DNA from: Candidimonas sp. SYP-B2681
GTDB lineage: Bacteria > Pseudomonadota > Gammaproteobacteria > Burkholderiales > Burkholderiaceae_B
Assembly: GCF_003971065.1 (NCBI RefSeq)
Contig: NZ_RYDV01000008.1
Coordinates: forward strand, 124,001-188,000
Direction: 5' to 3'
DNA length: 64,000 nt
Under the pieces are notes generated by a model. The model had not been told where the DNA came from and made no database searches. It saw nothing but the letters and a program-made list of their open reading frames with translations. Of this stretch, positions 7,537 to 17,306 are shown piece by piece (position 1 is the stretch's first letter; each line of letters opens with the position of its first letter). A program made the translations under genes and the position numbers.

Positions 7537-10419
7537 ATGCCTCGCGAGACATCTCCACATACCAAAGCTTTGTTGAACAGGCGGCTCGGGATCAGGCTTA
7601 CCATCGGTCAAAAGATAGGCGCCATATTTTTGGTGGTGTTGTTATTGGCGGGCTCCAACATCATCGTGGTCAAGGGGTTGATGCACGATTTCAACGGCGT
7701 GGCCGCGACGGTAAACGTGGCGGGTAAGCTGCGCATGCTGAGCCAGAAAATTGCGTTTGAAAGTGTCAATCTATCGATCCGGCAAACCGGGGGCCAAAGC
7801 GATATCTGGCGAAGCATGGAAGAGTTCGATACGGCGTTGAACGCGTTGGCACAAGGAGGCACCGTTTTTGGGCTCGAAGTGCATCAATTGCCCATCGATC
7901 ATGGTGTGCTGATTGGGGCGCTTAAGACGAATTGGGCCAACTACCGCACCAGCGTCCATGCGCTGCTGGCAGTAACCACGCCGCCAGGGGGCACCGAACT
8001 CGAGCCGCCCGAAGATCACACAGCCTTGCAACAACGGATCGCTGCGGGCTCGATCACTGTGCTGGAAAATGCCGAAGCACTTGTCGGGTCTATCATCAAT
8101 GAAACTCACTCTGCGCAACGACGGGCGCTGCTGAAGATGTACGGTCTGCTGCTTGCCGACGCACTGGTTTTGCTGGCGACCCTCGCGGCAGCGCGTAGGC
8201 AAATGGTGATCCCGTTGCGCCAATTGTCCAGGCATTGCCAGGAACTTGCCGCGGGAAACTATAAGGCGCGAGTCAGCTATCGCGCGGCGGACGAGATGGG
8301 GCAGCTTGCGCTTGCGTTTAACGATTCGACACAACGAATCGACCAGTTGGTGGCACACATAGAACAGGACCGGCGAAGCTTGCAGCAGGCCGAGGCAATG
8401 TTCCGCGGCATGGCTGAAAACACGATGGTGGGCTTATACATTGTGCAGGATGACCACTTTCGTTTCGTCAACGCGACAATGGCCGAGATGTTCCTTTATG
8501 AACGCGACGAGATGATGTCATCGGTCGGCGCATATGACATTTTCTTTGAAGAAGATCGCCCAAAGGTCAGGGAGAGCGTGCGCCAGCGATTGGAGAATCA
8601 AGTTCCGCATGTACGGCACGAGCGGCGAGGGGTCCGCAAAGACGGCTCGGCGATCAATATTGAAATCTTCGGCTCTAAAATGCTGCTGGACGGCAAGGCA
8701 GTCACCATGGGGATCGCGCTCGATATAACAGCACGCAAAGCGATGGAAGCCTCGGCGCGCATGGCGTCACTGGTTTATCAAAACAGCAGCGAGGCCATGG
8801 TGGTCACCGATCCGGATGGCTGCATCATTAATGTAAACCCCGCATTTTCTGCCATCACTGGCTATGGTCCCGAGGAAACAATCGGGGCAAAACTAAGCAT
8901 ACTGAGTTCCGGCCGTCACGATAGGGCGTTCTACGAGGCCATGTGGCATTCGTTGGATAACACGGGAAAGTGGCAAGGCGATATTTGGAACCGTCGTAAG
9001 AATGGCGAAGAATACGCTGAGCGACTTACGATCAATACTTCCTATGACGACGACGGCTCTGTCCACTGCCGCGTTGGGTTGTTCTCGGACATAACGAAGA
9101 AAAAACAATCCGACGCTTTTATCTGGCGCCAGGCCAACTACGATCATCTGACAGGACTGCCGAACCGGCAATTGTTCCACGACAGGTTGGAACGGGCCAT
9201 CGCTCGTGCCAACCGCTCCGGTCTGCCCATGGCGCTGGTTTTCCTCGACCTGGACTTCTTCAAGGACGTCAATGATACGTTGGGCCATGGCGTGGGCGAT
9301 GAGTTGCTTAAACAGGTCGCAAAACGCCTCAGCGGCTGTGTGCGGGCAACCGATACGGTGGCGCGGCTGGGGGGCGACGAGTTCACCATCATTGTGGGCG
9401 AGCTCCAGGACCAGGATGTCGCGTATCGTATTTGCCAACATGCCTTGGTGGCTCTGGCTCAGCCCTATTATTTGGGCGACGAAGTAGCCAGCATTTCGAC
9501 TAGCATCGGCGTGACCTTTTATCCTGAAGACGGCACCAACGTGCACGAATTATTGAAAAATGCCGATCTGGCAATGTACGCAGCCAAGGGAAAAGGCCGT
9601 AACCAGTTCTGTTACTTCACGCCAATCATGCAGCAGCATGCGCATAGCCGGCGTCAGTTGTTGCGTGACCTGGTCGGTGCGTTGGGCAGGCAGGAGTTTA
9701 TGCTGCATTATCAGCCGGTGGTCGAACTTAGCACAGGGCGTGTCTGCAAGGCCGAAGCGCTTATCCGATGGATGCATCCCACCCTTGGTTTGATCAGTCC
9801 GGCAGAATTTATACCCTTGGCAGAAGACTCCGGCATGATTGTCAGTATCGGGGATTGGGTGTTTCGCGAAGCGGCGCGCCAGGTAGCGGCGTGGCGCGTT
9901 TCACACCATGTCGATTTCCAGGTCAGCGTCAACGTTTCGCCGGCACAGTTCCTGGCCGAAGGCTTGAGTCATTCGGCATGGTTGGAATATCTGCAGGAAT
10001 TAAATTTATCGGGTCACTGCATCGTGGTGGAAATTACGGAACGATTGCTGATGGATGCCAGCGCCGACGTCAGTTCCAAGCTTCTCGCTTTCCGCGATGC
10101 CGGCATACAGGTGGCGCTGGATGACTTCGGCACCGGCTATTCTTCCATCTCGTATTTGAAAAAGTTCGATATTGATTACATCAAGATTGATCAATCGTTT
10201 GTGCGGAACCTCGGCCCGGATACGGACGACATGGCGTTGTGTGAAGCCATCATCGTCATGGCCCACAGGTTAGGACTGAAGGTTATTGCAGAGGGAGTGG
10301 AGACCGGCGAGCAGCGCGAGCTGCTACGACGGGCAGGCTGTGATTATGGGCAGGGCTATCTGTTTTCGCAGCCCGTGCCCGCTGCGCAATTTTCCGAGAT
10401 TATCGTGTCGGTCACGTAA
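7537..10419 (+). CDS. Membrane sensor with PilJ-type input, HAMP, two PAS, GGDEF and EAL domains
   Basis: The 960-residue protein synthesises and/or degrades cyclic di-GMP. In order: TM1 (about 25-47); a periplasmic PilJ-type region with the AGKLRMLSQKIA motif, as in nitrate-sensor and pilus chemoreceptors (about 48-195); TM2 (about 198-216); HAMP (about 217-270); two PAS domains (about 285-400 and 405-520); GGDEF (about 530-690); EAL (about 710-955). The GGDEF motif is intact at 612-616. An RxxD inhibitory site (RATD) lies five residues before it. EAL is intact at 740-742, with DDFGTGYSS and EGVE also present. Both activities are therefore possible. The ribosome binding site is weak. An FNR-type box upstream suggests oxygen control. 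Confidence 0.93.
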   Translation: MPRETSPHTKALLNRRLGIRLTIGQKIGAIFLVVLLLAGSNIIVVKGLMHDFNGVAATVNVAGKLRMLSQKIAFESVNLSIRQTGGQSDIWRSMEEFDTALNALAQGGTVFGLEVHQLPIDHGVLIGALKTNWANYRTSVHALLAVTTPPGGTELEPPEDHTALQQRIAAGSITVLENAEALVGSIINETHSAQRRALLKMYGLLLADALVLLATLAAARRQMVIPLRQLSRHCQELAAGNYKARVSYRAADEMGQLALAFNDSTQRIDQLVAHIEQDRRSLQQAEAMFRGMAENTMVGLYIVQDDHFRFVNATMAEMFLYERDEMMSSVGAYDIFFEEDRPKVRESVRQRLENQVPHVRHERRGVRKDGSAINIEIFGSKMLLDGKAVTMGIALDITARKAMEASARMASLVYQNSSEAMVVTDPDGCIINVNPAFSAITGYGPEETIGAKLSILSSGRHDRAFYEAMWHSLDNTGKWQGDIWNRRKNGEEYAERLTINTSYDDDGSVHCRVGLFSDITKKKQSDAFIWRQANYDHLTGLPNRQLFHDRLERAIARANRSGLPMALVFLDLDFFKDVNDTLGHGVGDELLKQVAKRLSGCVRATDTVARLGGDEFTIIVGELQDQDVAYRICQHALVALAQPYYLGDEVASISTSIGVTFYPEDGTNVHELLKNADLAMYAAKGKGRNQFCYFTPIMQQHAHSRRQLLRDLVGALGRQEFMLHYQPVVELSTGRVCKAEALIRWMHPTLGLISPAEFIPLAEDSGMIVSIGDWVFREAARQVAAWRVSHHVDFQVSVNVSPAQFLAEGLSHSAWLEYLQELNLSGHCIVVEITERLLMDASADVSSKLLAFRDAGIQVALDDFGTGYSSISYLKKFDIDYIKIDQSFVRNLGPDTDDMALCEAIIVMAHRLGLKVIAEGVETGEQRELLRRAGCDYGQGYLFSQPVPAAQFSEIIVSVT

Positions 10420-10426
10420 GCCGGGA

Positions 10427-12070
10427 TCACAAATTGGCAGGCGCCATTTGGGCGGCAGGCTCGCGCCGGCGCATCAACAGTCCTAGCACTAACACGAGGA
10501 AGGTCCACGCGAGGACGGGGGCGTTGCCCCAACGGACATAGGGTGTGAGACCCGTCGTCCCTTGGACCTCAACGTCCAGAACTCCTTTGGTCATCGGGCT
10601 CAGTACGCCGCGTATGTTGCCCTTGGCGTCGATGGCCGCAGTCATGCCCGTGTTGGTCGCACGTATCATGGGGCGGGCGGTCTCCAGTGAGCGCATGCGC
10701 GAAATCTGAAGATGCTGGCGCAATGCCCACGAATCACCAAACCAGCCCAGATTGCTCATGTTGACAAGTAGGGTGGCGCCTGGCCCCCAGACTTCGCTAT
10801 CGCGCACCGACTGAATGATTTCTTCACCAAAGACGTCTTCATAGCAAATATTCGGCGAGATCATTTGTCCCTTAATCGGGAAGAGGGCTTGCCGCACCCG
10901 TCCGCGATCGAAATCCCCAAGGGGAATGTGCATGGACTCCACGAACCACCTGAATCCCGTCGGTACGAACTCCCCGAAAGGAACCAGGTGCTGTTTGTCG
11001 TAACGCATGTCCGGGATGCCCGCGATCAATGCGGCGAGCGGCGTTGTCGCGTCGAAGCTGATGGCGCTATTGGTGTAGCGTTCCTGGCCGTCCCGGCGGT
11101 CGAATAATGGAGCGCCCATTAATATTCTGGCGTCGCGTTCGCGAGCAATGTCCAACCATTGTTGCCATACCTGAGGGGCGACGCGGTCCTGAAATAACGG
11201 TACGACCGTCTCGGGTAGCACGATAAGATCGGGCGAGGCGTCTGCTTCCTTGGGAGGCAAGGCAGCAAGCCGCATATAGGTGGCAAGCCCTTGCTGCATG
11301 AGTTCCGGGTCAAATTTTTCCGACTGAGGCACGTTACCCTGCACCAGCCGCACGATAATGGGGTCGCCTTGCGCTTTGGACCAGTCGATGTGCCCTAACG
11401 CGATCCCCAACAGCCCGACCACGATCGCGCAGCCCACACCAACCGCCGCCCGGGCATCATTGGTGGTGTCCTTAGCGCATGCCAGCAAAGCGATTGCAGC
11501 AGAGGCGAAGCTGGCGAACCACACCAAGCCGTAGACGCCCAGTAGGGGCGCCCAACTGGCCAATACGCCTTCCACATGCGCATAGCCTACATTGAGCCAG
11601 GGAAAGCCGGTAAAGAGCGTGCCACGCAGCCATTCCGCCAGAGTCCAGCACGAGGCCCAGACCGCAGCGATCAATAATTGCCATCCGAAGCTGCAATTAA
11701 CTTGTAAATGGCGGGCCGAGATCCACCGGGCCACCGTTGCCGCCAACACGATAAAAACGGCTTCGACAGCGGCCAGAAGCAGTACAGCAGCACCGGCCAG
11801 CCAGGCAGCCATGCCACCGTACTCGTGCATGCTGATGTAAAGCCAATAAAACCCTAAAGCGAAGTTGGCCAGGCCGAAAATGAATCCGTACAGGGCAGCC
11901 TTGCGTACTGTGGCGGCACGGAACACATAGAACGCCAGGAAGGCCAGACTGAATATCTGAACAAAAGGCAGTAGCCAAGTCGGGAATGGCCCGGGTGCGA
12001 ACGACATTGCATGAATGGCGCCCAACAGCACGCAGGCGTATTGCCTGCTCGAATTCTGGAAGTGGTTCAA
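10427..12070 (-). CDS. lnt: Apolipoprotein N-acyltransferase
   Basis: Lnt adds the third acyl chain to the N-terminal cysteine of lipoproteins in the inner membrane. The N-terminal third has several membrane helices. A periplasmic nitrilase-like domain follows with the triad-bearing blocks VLPETVVPLF (Glu), YDKQHLVPFGEFVP (Lys) and SPNICYEDVFGEE (Cys). One C-terminal helix closes the protein (WTFLVLVLGLLM). Length 547 is slightly above the usual 510-530. The start seems to be TTG at 12070, 4 bp after the corC stop, since no ATG fits the expected N-terminus. It is the last gene of the miaB-phoH-ybeY-corC-lnt run and is convergent with the GGDEF-EAL gene. Confidence 0.95.
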   Translation of the reverse strand: MNHFQNSSRQYACVLLGAIHAMSFAPGPFPTWLLPFVQIFSLAFLAFYVFRAATVRKAALYGFIFGLANFALGFYWLYISMHEYGGMAAWLAGAAVLLLAAVEAVFIVLAATVARWISARHLQVNCSFGWQLLIAAVWASCWTLAEWLRGTLFTGFPWLNVGYAHVEGVLASWAPLLGVYGLVWFASFASAAIALLACAKDTTNDARAAVGVGCAIVVGLLGIALGHIDWSKAQGDPIIVRLVQGNVPQSEKFDPELMQQGLATYMRLAALPPKEADASPDLIVLPETVVPLFQDRVAPQVWQQWLDIARERDARILMGAPLFDRRDGQERYTNSAISFDATTPLAALIAGIPDMRYDKQHLVPFGEFVPTGFRWFVESMHIPLGDFDRGRVRQALFPIKGQMISPNICYEDVFGEEIIQSVRDSEVWGPGATLLVNMSNLGWFGDSWALRQHLQISRMRSLETARPMIRATNTGMTAAIDAKGNIRGVLSPMTKGVLDVEVQGTTGLTPYVRWGNAPVLAWTFLVLVLGLLMRRREPAAQMAPANL

Positions 12071-12074
12071 AGGT

Positions 12075-12962
12075 CTACTCGTTGGCGGTGAGGCGCGCGA
12101 CAGGGTCCGGATTGTCGAGTTGAATATGCAGCCACAAGGCTCGTTTGGCGTCGGCTCCGACCACCGTGATATTCAGTCCCTGATGACTGATGCTGTCGCC
12201 GCGGCGAGGGATGCGTCCGAGTTCCGCTGCCAGCCAGCCACCCAGCGTGTCGTAATCATCGTGGGGCAGATCGGTATTGAAGCATCGGTTGAATAGGGGG
12301 ATTTCAGTAATCCCCATGGCACGCCAACTGTTGGTGCCGGTTTGAAATATGGTCTTTTCGGCGTCTTCGTCGTATTCATCTTCGATTTCTCCGACGATTT
12401 GTTCGAGGACATCTTCCATGGTGACCAGGCCGGACGTTCCGCCATGCTCATCGACTACGATCGCCAGGTGGTTACGGCTACTGCGAAAATCGTGCAGCAG
12501 CACGTTCAGGCGCTTTGTTTCAGGGACAAAAACAGCCGGGCGCACGAGAGGGCGCAAGTCTATAGCCGGGTTGGTGATGGACAGTAATAGGTCTTTGGCC
12601 AACAGGATGCCGACAATATTATCGCGGTCATCTTCATACACTGGAAACCGCGAGTGCCCGGTTTCGATGATTTCAGGCAGGACTTCAGCTAAAGGCTTGC
12701 CGATGTCCAGCATGTCGATCTTGGATCGAGGCACCATGATGTCGGCCACCGTCTGGTTGGCGACTTCCAAGGCACCGGAAATCATGGCGTAGGACTCGCC
12801 GTCGAGCACGTGCCTATCGTGGGCGGCTTCCAGGACCGCTTTGATATCTTCGCGGTCTTCGGGCTCTGAGGGCCTCATGAACGCGGTCAGGCGTTCAAAC
12901 AGGGATTTGGATGGGGTTTTCGCCGGGCGGGGCTCGGCATCGGGTGAGCTAGGATCTGACAT
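12075..12962 (-). CDS. corC: HlyC/CorC-family CBS-domain protein
   Basis: The 295-residue protein belongs to the CorC/YbeX group, linked to Mg2+/Co2+ efflux and to ribosome biology. It has two CBS domains (about 70-190) starting at TVADIMVPRSKIDML, including HSRFPVYEDDRDNIVGILLAKDLL and VVDEHGGTSGLVTMEDVLEQIVGEIEDEYD. A CorC/HlyC C-terminal domain follows (about 205-290). There is no transmembrane DUF21 domain, so it is the short soluble form. It lies directly before lnt, the conserved ybeZYX-lnt arrangement. Confidence 0.93.
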   Translation of the reverse strand: MSDPSSPDAEPRPAKTPSKSLFERLTAFMRPSEPEDREDIKAVLEAAHDRHVLDGESYAMISGALEVANQTVADIMVPRSKIDMLDIGKPLAEVLPEIIETGHSRFPVYEDDRDNIVGILLAKDLLLSITNPAIDLRPLVRPAVFVPETKRLNVLLHDFRSSRNHLAIVVDEHGGTSGLVTMEDVLEQIVGEIEDEYDEDAEKTIFQTGTNSWRAMGITEIPLFNRCFNTDLPHDDYDTLGGWLAAELGRIPRRGDSISHQGLNITVVGADAKRALWLHIQLDNPDPVARLTANE

Positions 12963-13026
12963 TGTCCATCGGACTGGTTATAGGGAGTTTTAGCATAACC
13001 GAAATTATGGTTTCAGGCTGAAAGCT

Positions 13027-13569
13027 TTATGGCTGATAGGGGTCGGCGATCCCCATCTGGCGAAGGATATCGATTTCCAGGGCTTCCATTTCACTGGCGT
13101 CGTCCGCATCGATGTGGTCATAACCCAAGGCATGCAGAACACCATGCACCGTCAAGTGTGCGGCATGGTCCCGCAATGTTTTATGTTGCTCTTCCGCTTC
13201 GCGCTGCAGCACGGGCATACAAAGCACGACGTCACCCGATGCGGTTCCGAAGGGATCGACGCCGTATTCGAAGGTCAGAACATTGGTGGCATAGTCGCGC
13301 TGGCGGAATTCGGAATTAAGTTGCCGGGCTTCGTCCGCACCGACCAGACGAATCGTCAAAACGACAGCCGAAAAGCAGGGTTGTGTCCGTTGTTGAGCAC
13401 CGGATTCCTGGTCCCAAGCTTGTGCCACGGCGTTTATCGCCCGCGTGGCCCAGCGGCGTAGGCGCCAGCGAGGCAATTCGGGCACAGCGATGGCATATTG
13501 CACGGACAAGGACAATTCTGGTTCCTTGTGCACCGGCTTTTTACCGCGAACGGACGCTTCAGGCGACAT
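13027..13569 (-). CDS. ybeY: YbeY, endoribonuclease / rRNA maturation factor
   Basis: YbeY is a zinc-dependent RNase involved in 16S rRNA 3' maturation and ribosome quality control. The metal site HGVLHALGYDH near the C-terminus is intact, preceded by the family block NVLTFEYG. The frame is open to 13599, but ATG 13569 overlaps the phoH stop by 11 nt and fits tight coupling. This gives 180 residues, with an N-terminal extension of about 20 compared with E. coli. It lies between phoH and corC as in most proteobacteria. Confidence 0.93.
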   Translation of the reverse strand: MSPEASVRGKKPVHKEPELSLSVQYAIAVPELPRWRLRRWATRAINAVAQAWDQESGAQQRTQPCFSAVVLTIRLVGADEARQLNSEFRQRDYATNVLTFEYGVDPFGTASGDVVLCMPVLQREAEEQHKTLRDHAAHLTVHGVLHALGYDHIDADDASEMEALEIDILRQMGIADPYQP

Positions 13570-14572
13570 GATCGCCGGCCCTTTCGTAGGCATCGACAAT
13601 ACGTGCCACCAAGGGGTGGCGCACTACGTCGCGGCTGGTGAAGCGCGTCGTGGCAATGCCTTGTACCGATTCCAGAACCTCTACCGCGTGGGTCAGCCCG
13701 CTAAGCTGGCCGCGTGGAAGGTCGACTTGTGAAGGGTCGCCATTGATAACGGCCTTGCTGCCAAAGCCAACGCGGGTCAGGAACATCTTCATCTGTTCGG
13801 GCGTGGTGTTCTGGGCTTCATCCAGAATGATGAAGGCATGGTTCAGCGTACGCCCTCGCATATACGCCAAGGGGGCAATTTCTATGGTTTGTTTTTCGAA
13901 CAAACGCTGTACGTGCTCGTATCCCATCAGGTCGTATAAGGCGTCATATAGAGGGCGCAGATAAGGATCCACCTTTTGCACCAAGTCGCCCGGCAGAAAG
14001 CCCAGGCGCTCGCCGGCCTCGACCGCCGGACGCGTGAGCACCAGACGCTGAACCGTTTCACGTTCCAGGGCGTCGATGGCACAGGCAACTGCCAGCCAGG
14101 TCTTTCCTGTGCCAGCGGGTCCGATGCCAAAGGTGATGTCGTGGCGCAGTATCTGGTTAAGGTAATCACGCTGGCGCGGCGTACGCGGACGCAGGTCGGT
14201 TTTCTTCGTGCGCAGATTAATGCTTTGGTCATCGACCGGCGCGATCTCGGGCATGGGCGGCGCCAGCTCCTCGATTTTTTTGTGCTCTTGCGGACGGCCA
14301 GCACCCAGTTCCACCAGCCCCAACTGAATATCGTCTATCGACAAGGCTTTGTGTACCGCTTTGCGATGAAACCATTCAAGCGCTCGGGCCGCCGCTTTGG
14401 CCTTGTCGCCCGCGATTTTTACGTGATCGCCCCGTCGATTAAGGGTTACGTTCCAACCCTCCGCAATCTGACGCAGGTTTTCATCAAGGGGGCCGCAGAG
14501 ATTGGCCAAGTGTGTGTTGTCTCCGTCGAGCCTGACATTCACTGGACCTTTGGCATGGGCGCCCCTGCTCAT
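13559..14572 (-). CDS. ybeZ: PhoH-family ATPase
   Basis: The 337-residue protein has a Walker A GPAGTGKT (about 155-162) and a Walker B-like [19 protein letters not shown] stretch, both typical of PhoH/YbeZ. An N-terminal KH-like/DNA-binding part precedes it. YbeZ partners YbeY in RNA metabolism. It overlaps the miaB stop by 4 nt (ATGA) and the ybeY start by 11 nt, so the three are translationally coupled. Confidence 0.93.
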   Translation of the reverse strand: MSRGAHAKGPVNVRLDGDNTHLANLCGPLDENLRQIAEGWNVTLNRRGDHVKIAGDKAKAAARALEWFHRKAVHKALSIDDIQLGLVELGAGRPQEHKKIEELAPPMPEIAPVDDQSINLRTKKTDLRPRTPRQRDYLNQILRHDITFGIGPAGTGKTWLAVACAIDALERETVQRLVLTRPAVEAGERLGFLPGDLVQKVDPYLRPLYDALYDLMGYEHVQRLFEKQTIEIAPLAYMRGRTLNHAFIILDEAQNTTPEQMKMFLTRVGFGSKAVINGDPSQVDLPRGQLSGLTHAVEVLESVQGIATTRFTSRDVVRHPLVARIVDAYERAGDHVA

Positions 14573-16098
14573 GCGCGCTCTCCGGTCTGCCGGTCGAGTG
14601 TGACGACTTCACCCTTTAGTGTGTTCGTCATGGTTTGCACGATACGCACATCTATCATTTGTCCGATGAGGCGCGGCTGGCCCACGAAATTGACGATACG
14701 ATTGTTCTCACTGCGGCCGGAAAGTTCGTTGGGATCGCGCTTGGAGGGCTTTTCAACCAGCACGCGTTGTACGGTGCCAACCATGGACTCGCTGATGGCA
14801 GCGGCCTGCTCATTGATGAGGGCCTGAAGGCGATACAAGCGGTCCAGTTTTACGTCCTTCGGCGTATCGTCTTGCAGATCGGCAGCGGGCGTGCCCGGGC
14901 GGCGCGAATAAATGAACGAGAACGATTGGTCGAAGCCCACATCACGGATCAGCGACATGGTCTTCTGGAAATCAGCTTCGGTTTCTCCGGGAAACCCGAT
15001 AATGAAGTCTGATGAAAGGGTTAGGCCTGGGCGCGCTGCACGCAGCCTGCGCACGATGGATTTGAACTCTAACGTTGTATAGCCGCGCTTCATGGCTGAC
15101 AGGATTTGATCGCTGCCGGCTTGCACAGGCAAGTGTAAAAATGGCACCAGTTTTGTCAGATTGCCATGCGCCTCGATCAGGCGTGTGGTCATTTCTTTGG
15201 GGTGCGATGTCGTGTAGCGAATCCGCTCGATGCCAGGGATTTCGTGGACATACTCCAGCAGCATGGCAAAGTCGGCGATTTCTGCCCCTTCGCCCATGGG
15301 GCCGCGGTACGCATTCACGTTCTGGCCCAGCAGTGTGACTTCTTTTACTCCCTGGTCTGCCAAGTCGGCGATTTCGACGAGCACATCATCGAATGGTCGG
15401 GACATTTCGGCGCCGCGGGTGTAGGGCACGACACAGAAGCTGCAGTATTTGCTGCAACCTTCCATAATCGATACGAACGCGGTGGGGCCATCCACGCGAG
15501 CCGGGGGCATGGAGTCGAATTTCTCGATTTCCGGAAAGCTGATGTCGACCTGCGATCGGCCGGATGAGCGGCGCCGCGCGATAAGGTCGGGGAGGCGGTG
15601 CAACGTCTGGGGCCCGAACACGACGTCGACATACGGTGCCCGCTTGACGATGGCTTCGCCTTCCTGGCTGGCAACACAGCCCCCGACGCCAATTACGAGA
15701 TTGGGGTTGCTAAGTTTCAGATGCTGAACGCGGCCCAGATCGGAGAAGACCTTTTCCTGCGCTTTTTCACGCACGGAACAGGTGTTGAAGAGGATGATGT
15801 CGGCTTCTTCGGGATTCTCGGTTATCTCGACGCCTTGGTCTTCACGAAGGACGTCGGCCATTTTGTCAGAATCGTATTCGTTCATCTGGCAGCCGAAGGT
15901 GCGGATGAATAATTTGCGTGTCTTCGCGGCGGACGGTTCGGCAGGCTGAATCGATAGTTCGGGGGCGGTAGTCTCGCTCGAATGTTGCGGAGCGTCTGGC
16001 TCGGTCGGAATCAGCAGTTGGGACGAGATGATGCGGACTGTAGGAGCGGCGGCGGTCGACGATGCAGCGGCATTGCGCTTGATGGTGGTTTCTTGCAT
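14569..16098 (-). CDS. miaB: MiaB, tRNA ms2i6A37 methylthiotransferase
   Basis: This radical-SAM enzyme methylthiolates i6A37 in tRNAs. The N-terminal UPF0004 domain begins [19 protein letters not shown] (about 62-80). The radical-SAM cluster motif is [15 protein letters not shown], and a TRAM domain closes the protein (about 435-505). The first 60 residues are a Ser/Ala/Pro-rich extension absent from E. coli MiaB. The ATG at 16098 is the only clear start for the whole frame, but a later internal start cannot be excluded. It heads the miaB-phoH-ybeY-corC-lnt run. Confidence 0.94.
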   Translation of the reverse strand: MQETTIKRNAAASSTAAAPTVRIISSQLLIPTEPDAPQHSSETTAPELSIQPAEPSAAKTRKLFIRTFGCQMNEYDSDKMADVLREDQGVEITENPEEADIILFNTCSVREKAQEKVFSDLGRVQHLKLSNPNLVIGVGGCVASQEGEAIVKRAPYVDVVFGPQTLHRLPDLIARRRSSGRSQVDISFPEIEKFDSMPPARVDGPTAFVSIMEGCSKYCSFCVVPYTRGAEMSRPFDDVLVEIADLADQGVKEVTLLGQNVNAYRGPMGEGAEIADFAMLLEYVHEIPGIERIRYTTSHPKEMTTRLIEAHGNLTKLVPFLHLPVQAGSDQILSAMKRGYTTLEFKSIVRRLRAARPGLTLSSDFIIGFPGETEADFQKTMSLIRDVGFDQSFSFIYSRRPGTPAADLQDDTPKDVKLDRLYRLQALINEQAAAISESMVGTVQRVLVEKPSKRDPNELSGRSENNRIVNFVGQPRLIGQMIDVRIVQTMTNTLKGEVVTLDRQTGERA

Positions 16099-16314
16099 GA
16101 TTTAAGCCGTGACGGGTGTATATCCCGCGGGCAAGTAAGTAAAAAAGCCATTGTACCGTTATCGTTGCTGGGTCGTTACGGAACGTTGGCGGCGTTCGCT
16201 GACGATTTATGTGGCGGGACGCTTTTGATATTGGGTAATTTGATTTCCATTAATTTTGGTATGGAATTTTGGATGCGGCGACTTTGTGCGCGGCGATTTT
16301 GGTATCTGACGAAC

Positions 16315-16516
16315 GCCGGCAGCTGGGTCCGGGGCCAGGGACGGCACGGCGGGCTCGTTTCCGCGCCTTCCTCGTCCAGGCGGGCGGCGGGCAAACTCGC
16401 TATGGTCCGCTATGCGGACCGTCGCTCAGACAGTGCCCGCCTGAATCCCGCCTTCCCTTCGGAAGCCCGCGGCGCCCGCCTAACCGCCGTCCCTGGCCCC
16501 GGACCCAGCTGCCGGC
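16315..16516 (-). repeat. ~200-bp structured palindromic repeat, copy A
   Basis: The ends are a perfect 30-bp inverted repeat, 16315-16344 with 16487-16516, opening with GCCGGCAGCTGGGTCCGGGG. Inside are helices GGCGGGC/GCCCGCC (16348-16354 with 16474-16480), an 8-bp helix (16386-16393 with 16434-16441), an apical hairpin GGTCCGC-TAT-GCGGACC and a small CTTCC/GGAAG hairpin (16452-16465). The interior is inverted relative to copies B and C, hence the minus strand. It is about 93% identical by eye to copy B. The element fills most of the 560-bp gap between miaB and the SnoaL-like gene; 16099-16314 holds nothing else I can support. Confidence 0.85.
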
Positions 16517-16660
16517 TTTAGCATGAATGGCGAGAAAATCGACAACGGTGGCGTAGATATCGTTTTTAATGAGGATGGCAGCCGCTTAACGGCCAGTCCC
16601 TCATTCTCGCTCTGGTACGAGTATGCTGGACGGAAGTCCGGAGCTCAACGAGGAGGAGTA

Positions 16661-17038
16661 ATGCGCGAAAATGTCACGATTCCGACCTTGGAAGAATTCC
16701 TCGCTGCATTTAATAAGCACGATCTCGATGCGATCATGAGCTTCTTCTCCGATGACTGTGAGTTATGCATGCCTCGAGGCAAAGAGCCTGGCGGCACCCG
16801 CTACGTCGGCAAGGCAGCAGTGCGAGAGGGCCTCGCTACTCGCTTTGTGGGCATCCCTGACGTTCACTATGGTGAGGACAGGCACTGGGTGGCGGGTAAC
16901 CTTGGCGTCTCAACCTGGTTGCTCAGCGGCACTACCAAGACAGGCGAGTTAATCCGTGTTCGTGGCGTCGACCTTCTCGAGTTTCGCAACGGCAAGATCG
17001 CCAAGAAGGACTCCTACTGGAAGATCATCGAGAGGTGA
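16661..17038 (+). CDS. SnoaL-like / NTF2-fold protein
   Basis: The 125-residue product has the pattern of the SnoaL-like polyketide-cyclase/NTF2 superfamily: TLEEFLAAFNKHDLDAIMSFFSDDCE at the start, KAAVREGLATRF in the middle, and GVDLLEFRNGKIAKKDSYWK at the end. Members include isomerases, cyclases and non-catalytic binding proteins, so no reaction can be assigned. ATG 16661 follows AGGAGGAG with good spacing. The frame is open back to 16523, but that stretch joins the repeat and has no ribosome binding site. It lies between repeat copy A and terC, facing terC, in a region that looks acquired. Confidence 0.8.
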   Translation: MRENVTIPTLEEFLAAFNKHDLDAIMSFFSDDCELCMPRGKEPGGTRYVGKAAVREGLATRFVGIPDVHYGEDRHWVAGNLGVSTWLLSGTTKTGELIRVRGVDLLEFRNGKIAKKDSYWKIIER

Positions 17039-17253
17039 ACGGACAGAAGCCCAGAAACGCGTTCACCAAGAACAATCGAGTCGCTGCCGGCCGCTTGGCT
17101 CGTTAACGCGAACGCAGTCAAGAGGGGGGCGGTCAGTTTTACTTGTTGCTCTAAGTCTCGAACGGCATTGGCCACACGCTGGTCGCAGGATATGGTCACT
17201 AAGGCGGTGGCCAACTTTTTTGGCCGTGATCAGATAGGGATTATCGATGTACA

Positions 17254-17281
17254 GATCAGAGTGGGGCACCCCACTCTGATC
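17254..17281. terminator. Perfect 13-bp inverted repeat between convergent genes
   Basis: GATCAGAGTGGGG (17254-17266) and CCCCACTCTGATC (17269-17281) are exact complements separated by CA. The hairpin lies 26 bp beyond the terC stop, where a terminator is expected, but neither side has a T-tract. The rest of 17039-17306 shows nothing I can support. Confidence 0.45.
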
Positions 17282-17306
17282 GTGCTGCTAGGCGACGTCG
17301 TTTCAG

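Noticed and set aside
16176-16526. Open frames on both strands across repeat copy A, and similar ones over copies B and C
   Set aside because: They translate a GC-rich structured repeat, are Arg/Pro-rich, lack ribosome binding sites and conflict between copies. The DNA-level pairing explains the sequence better.
17014-17214. 66-codon minus-strand frame beside terC
   Set aside because: It overlaps the end of the SnoaL-like gene and has no ribosome binding site. It could be a relic, but nothing identifies it.
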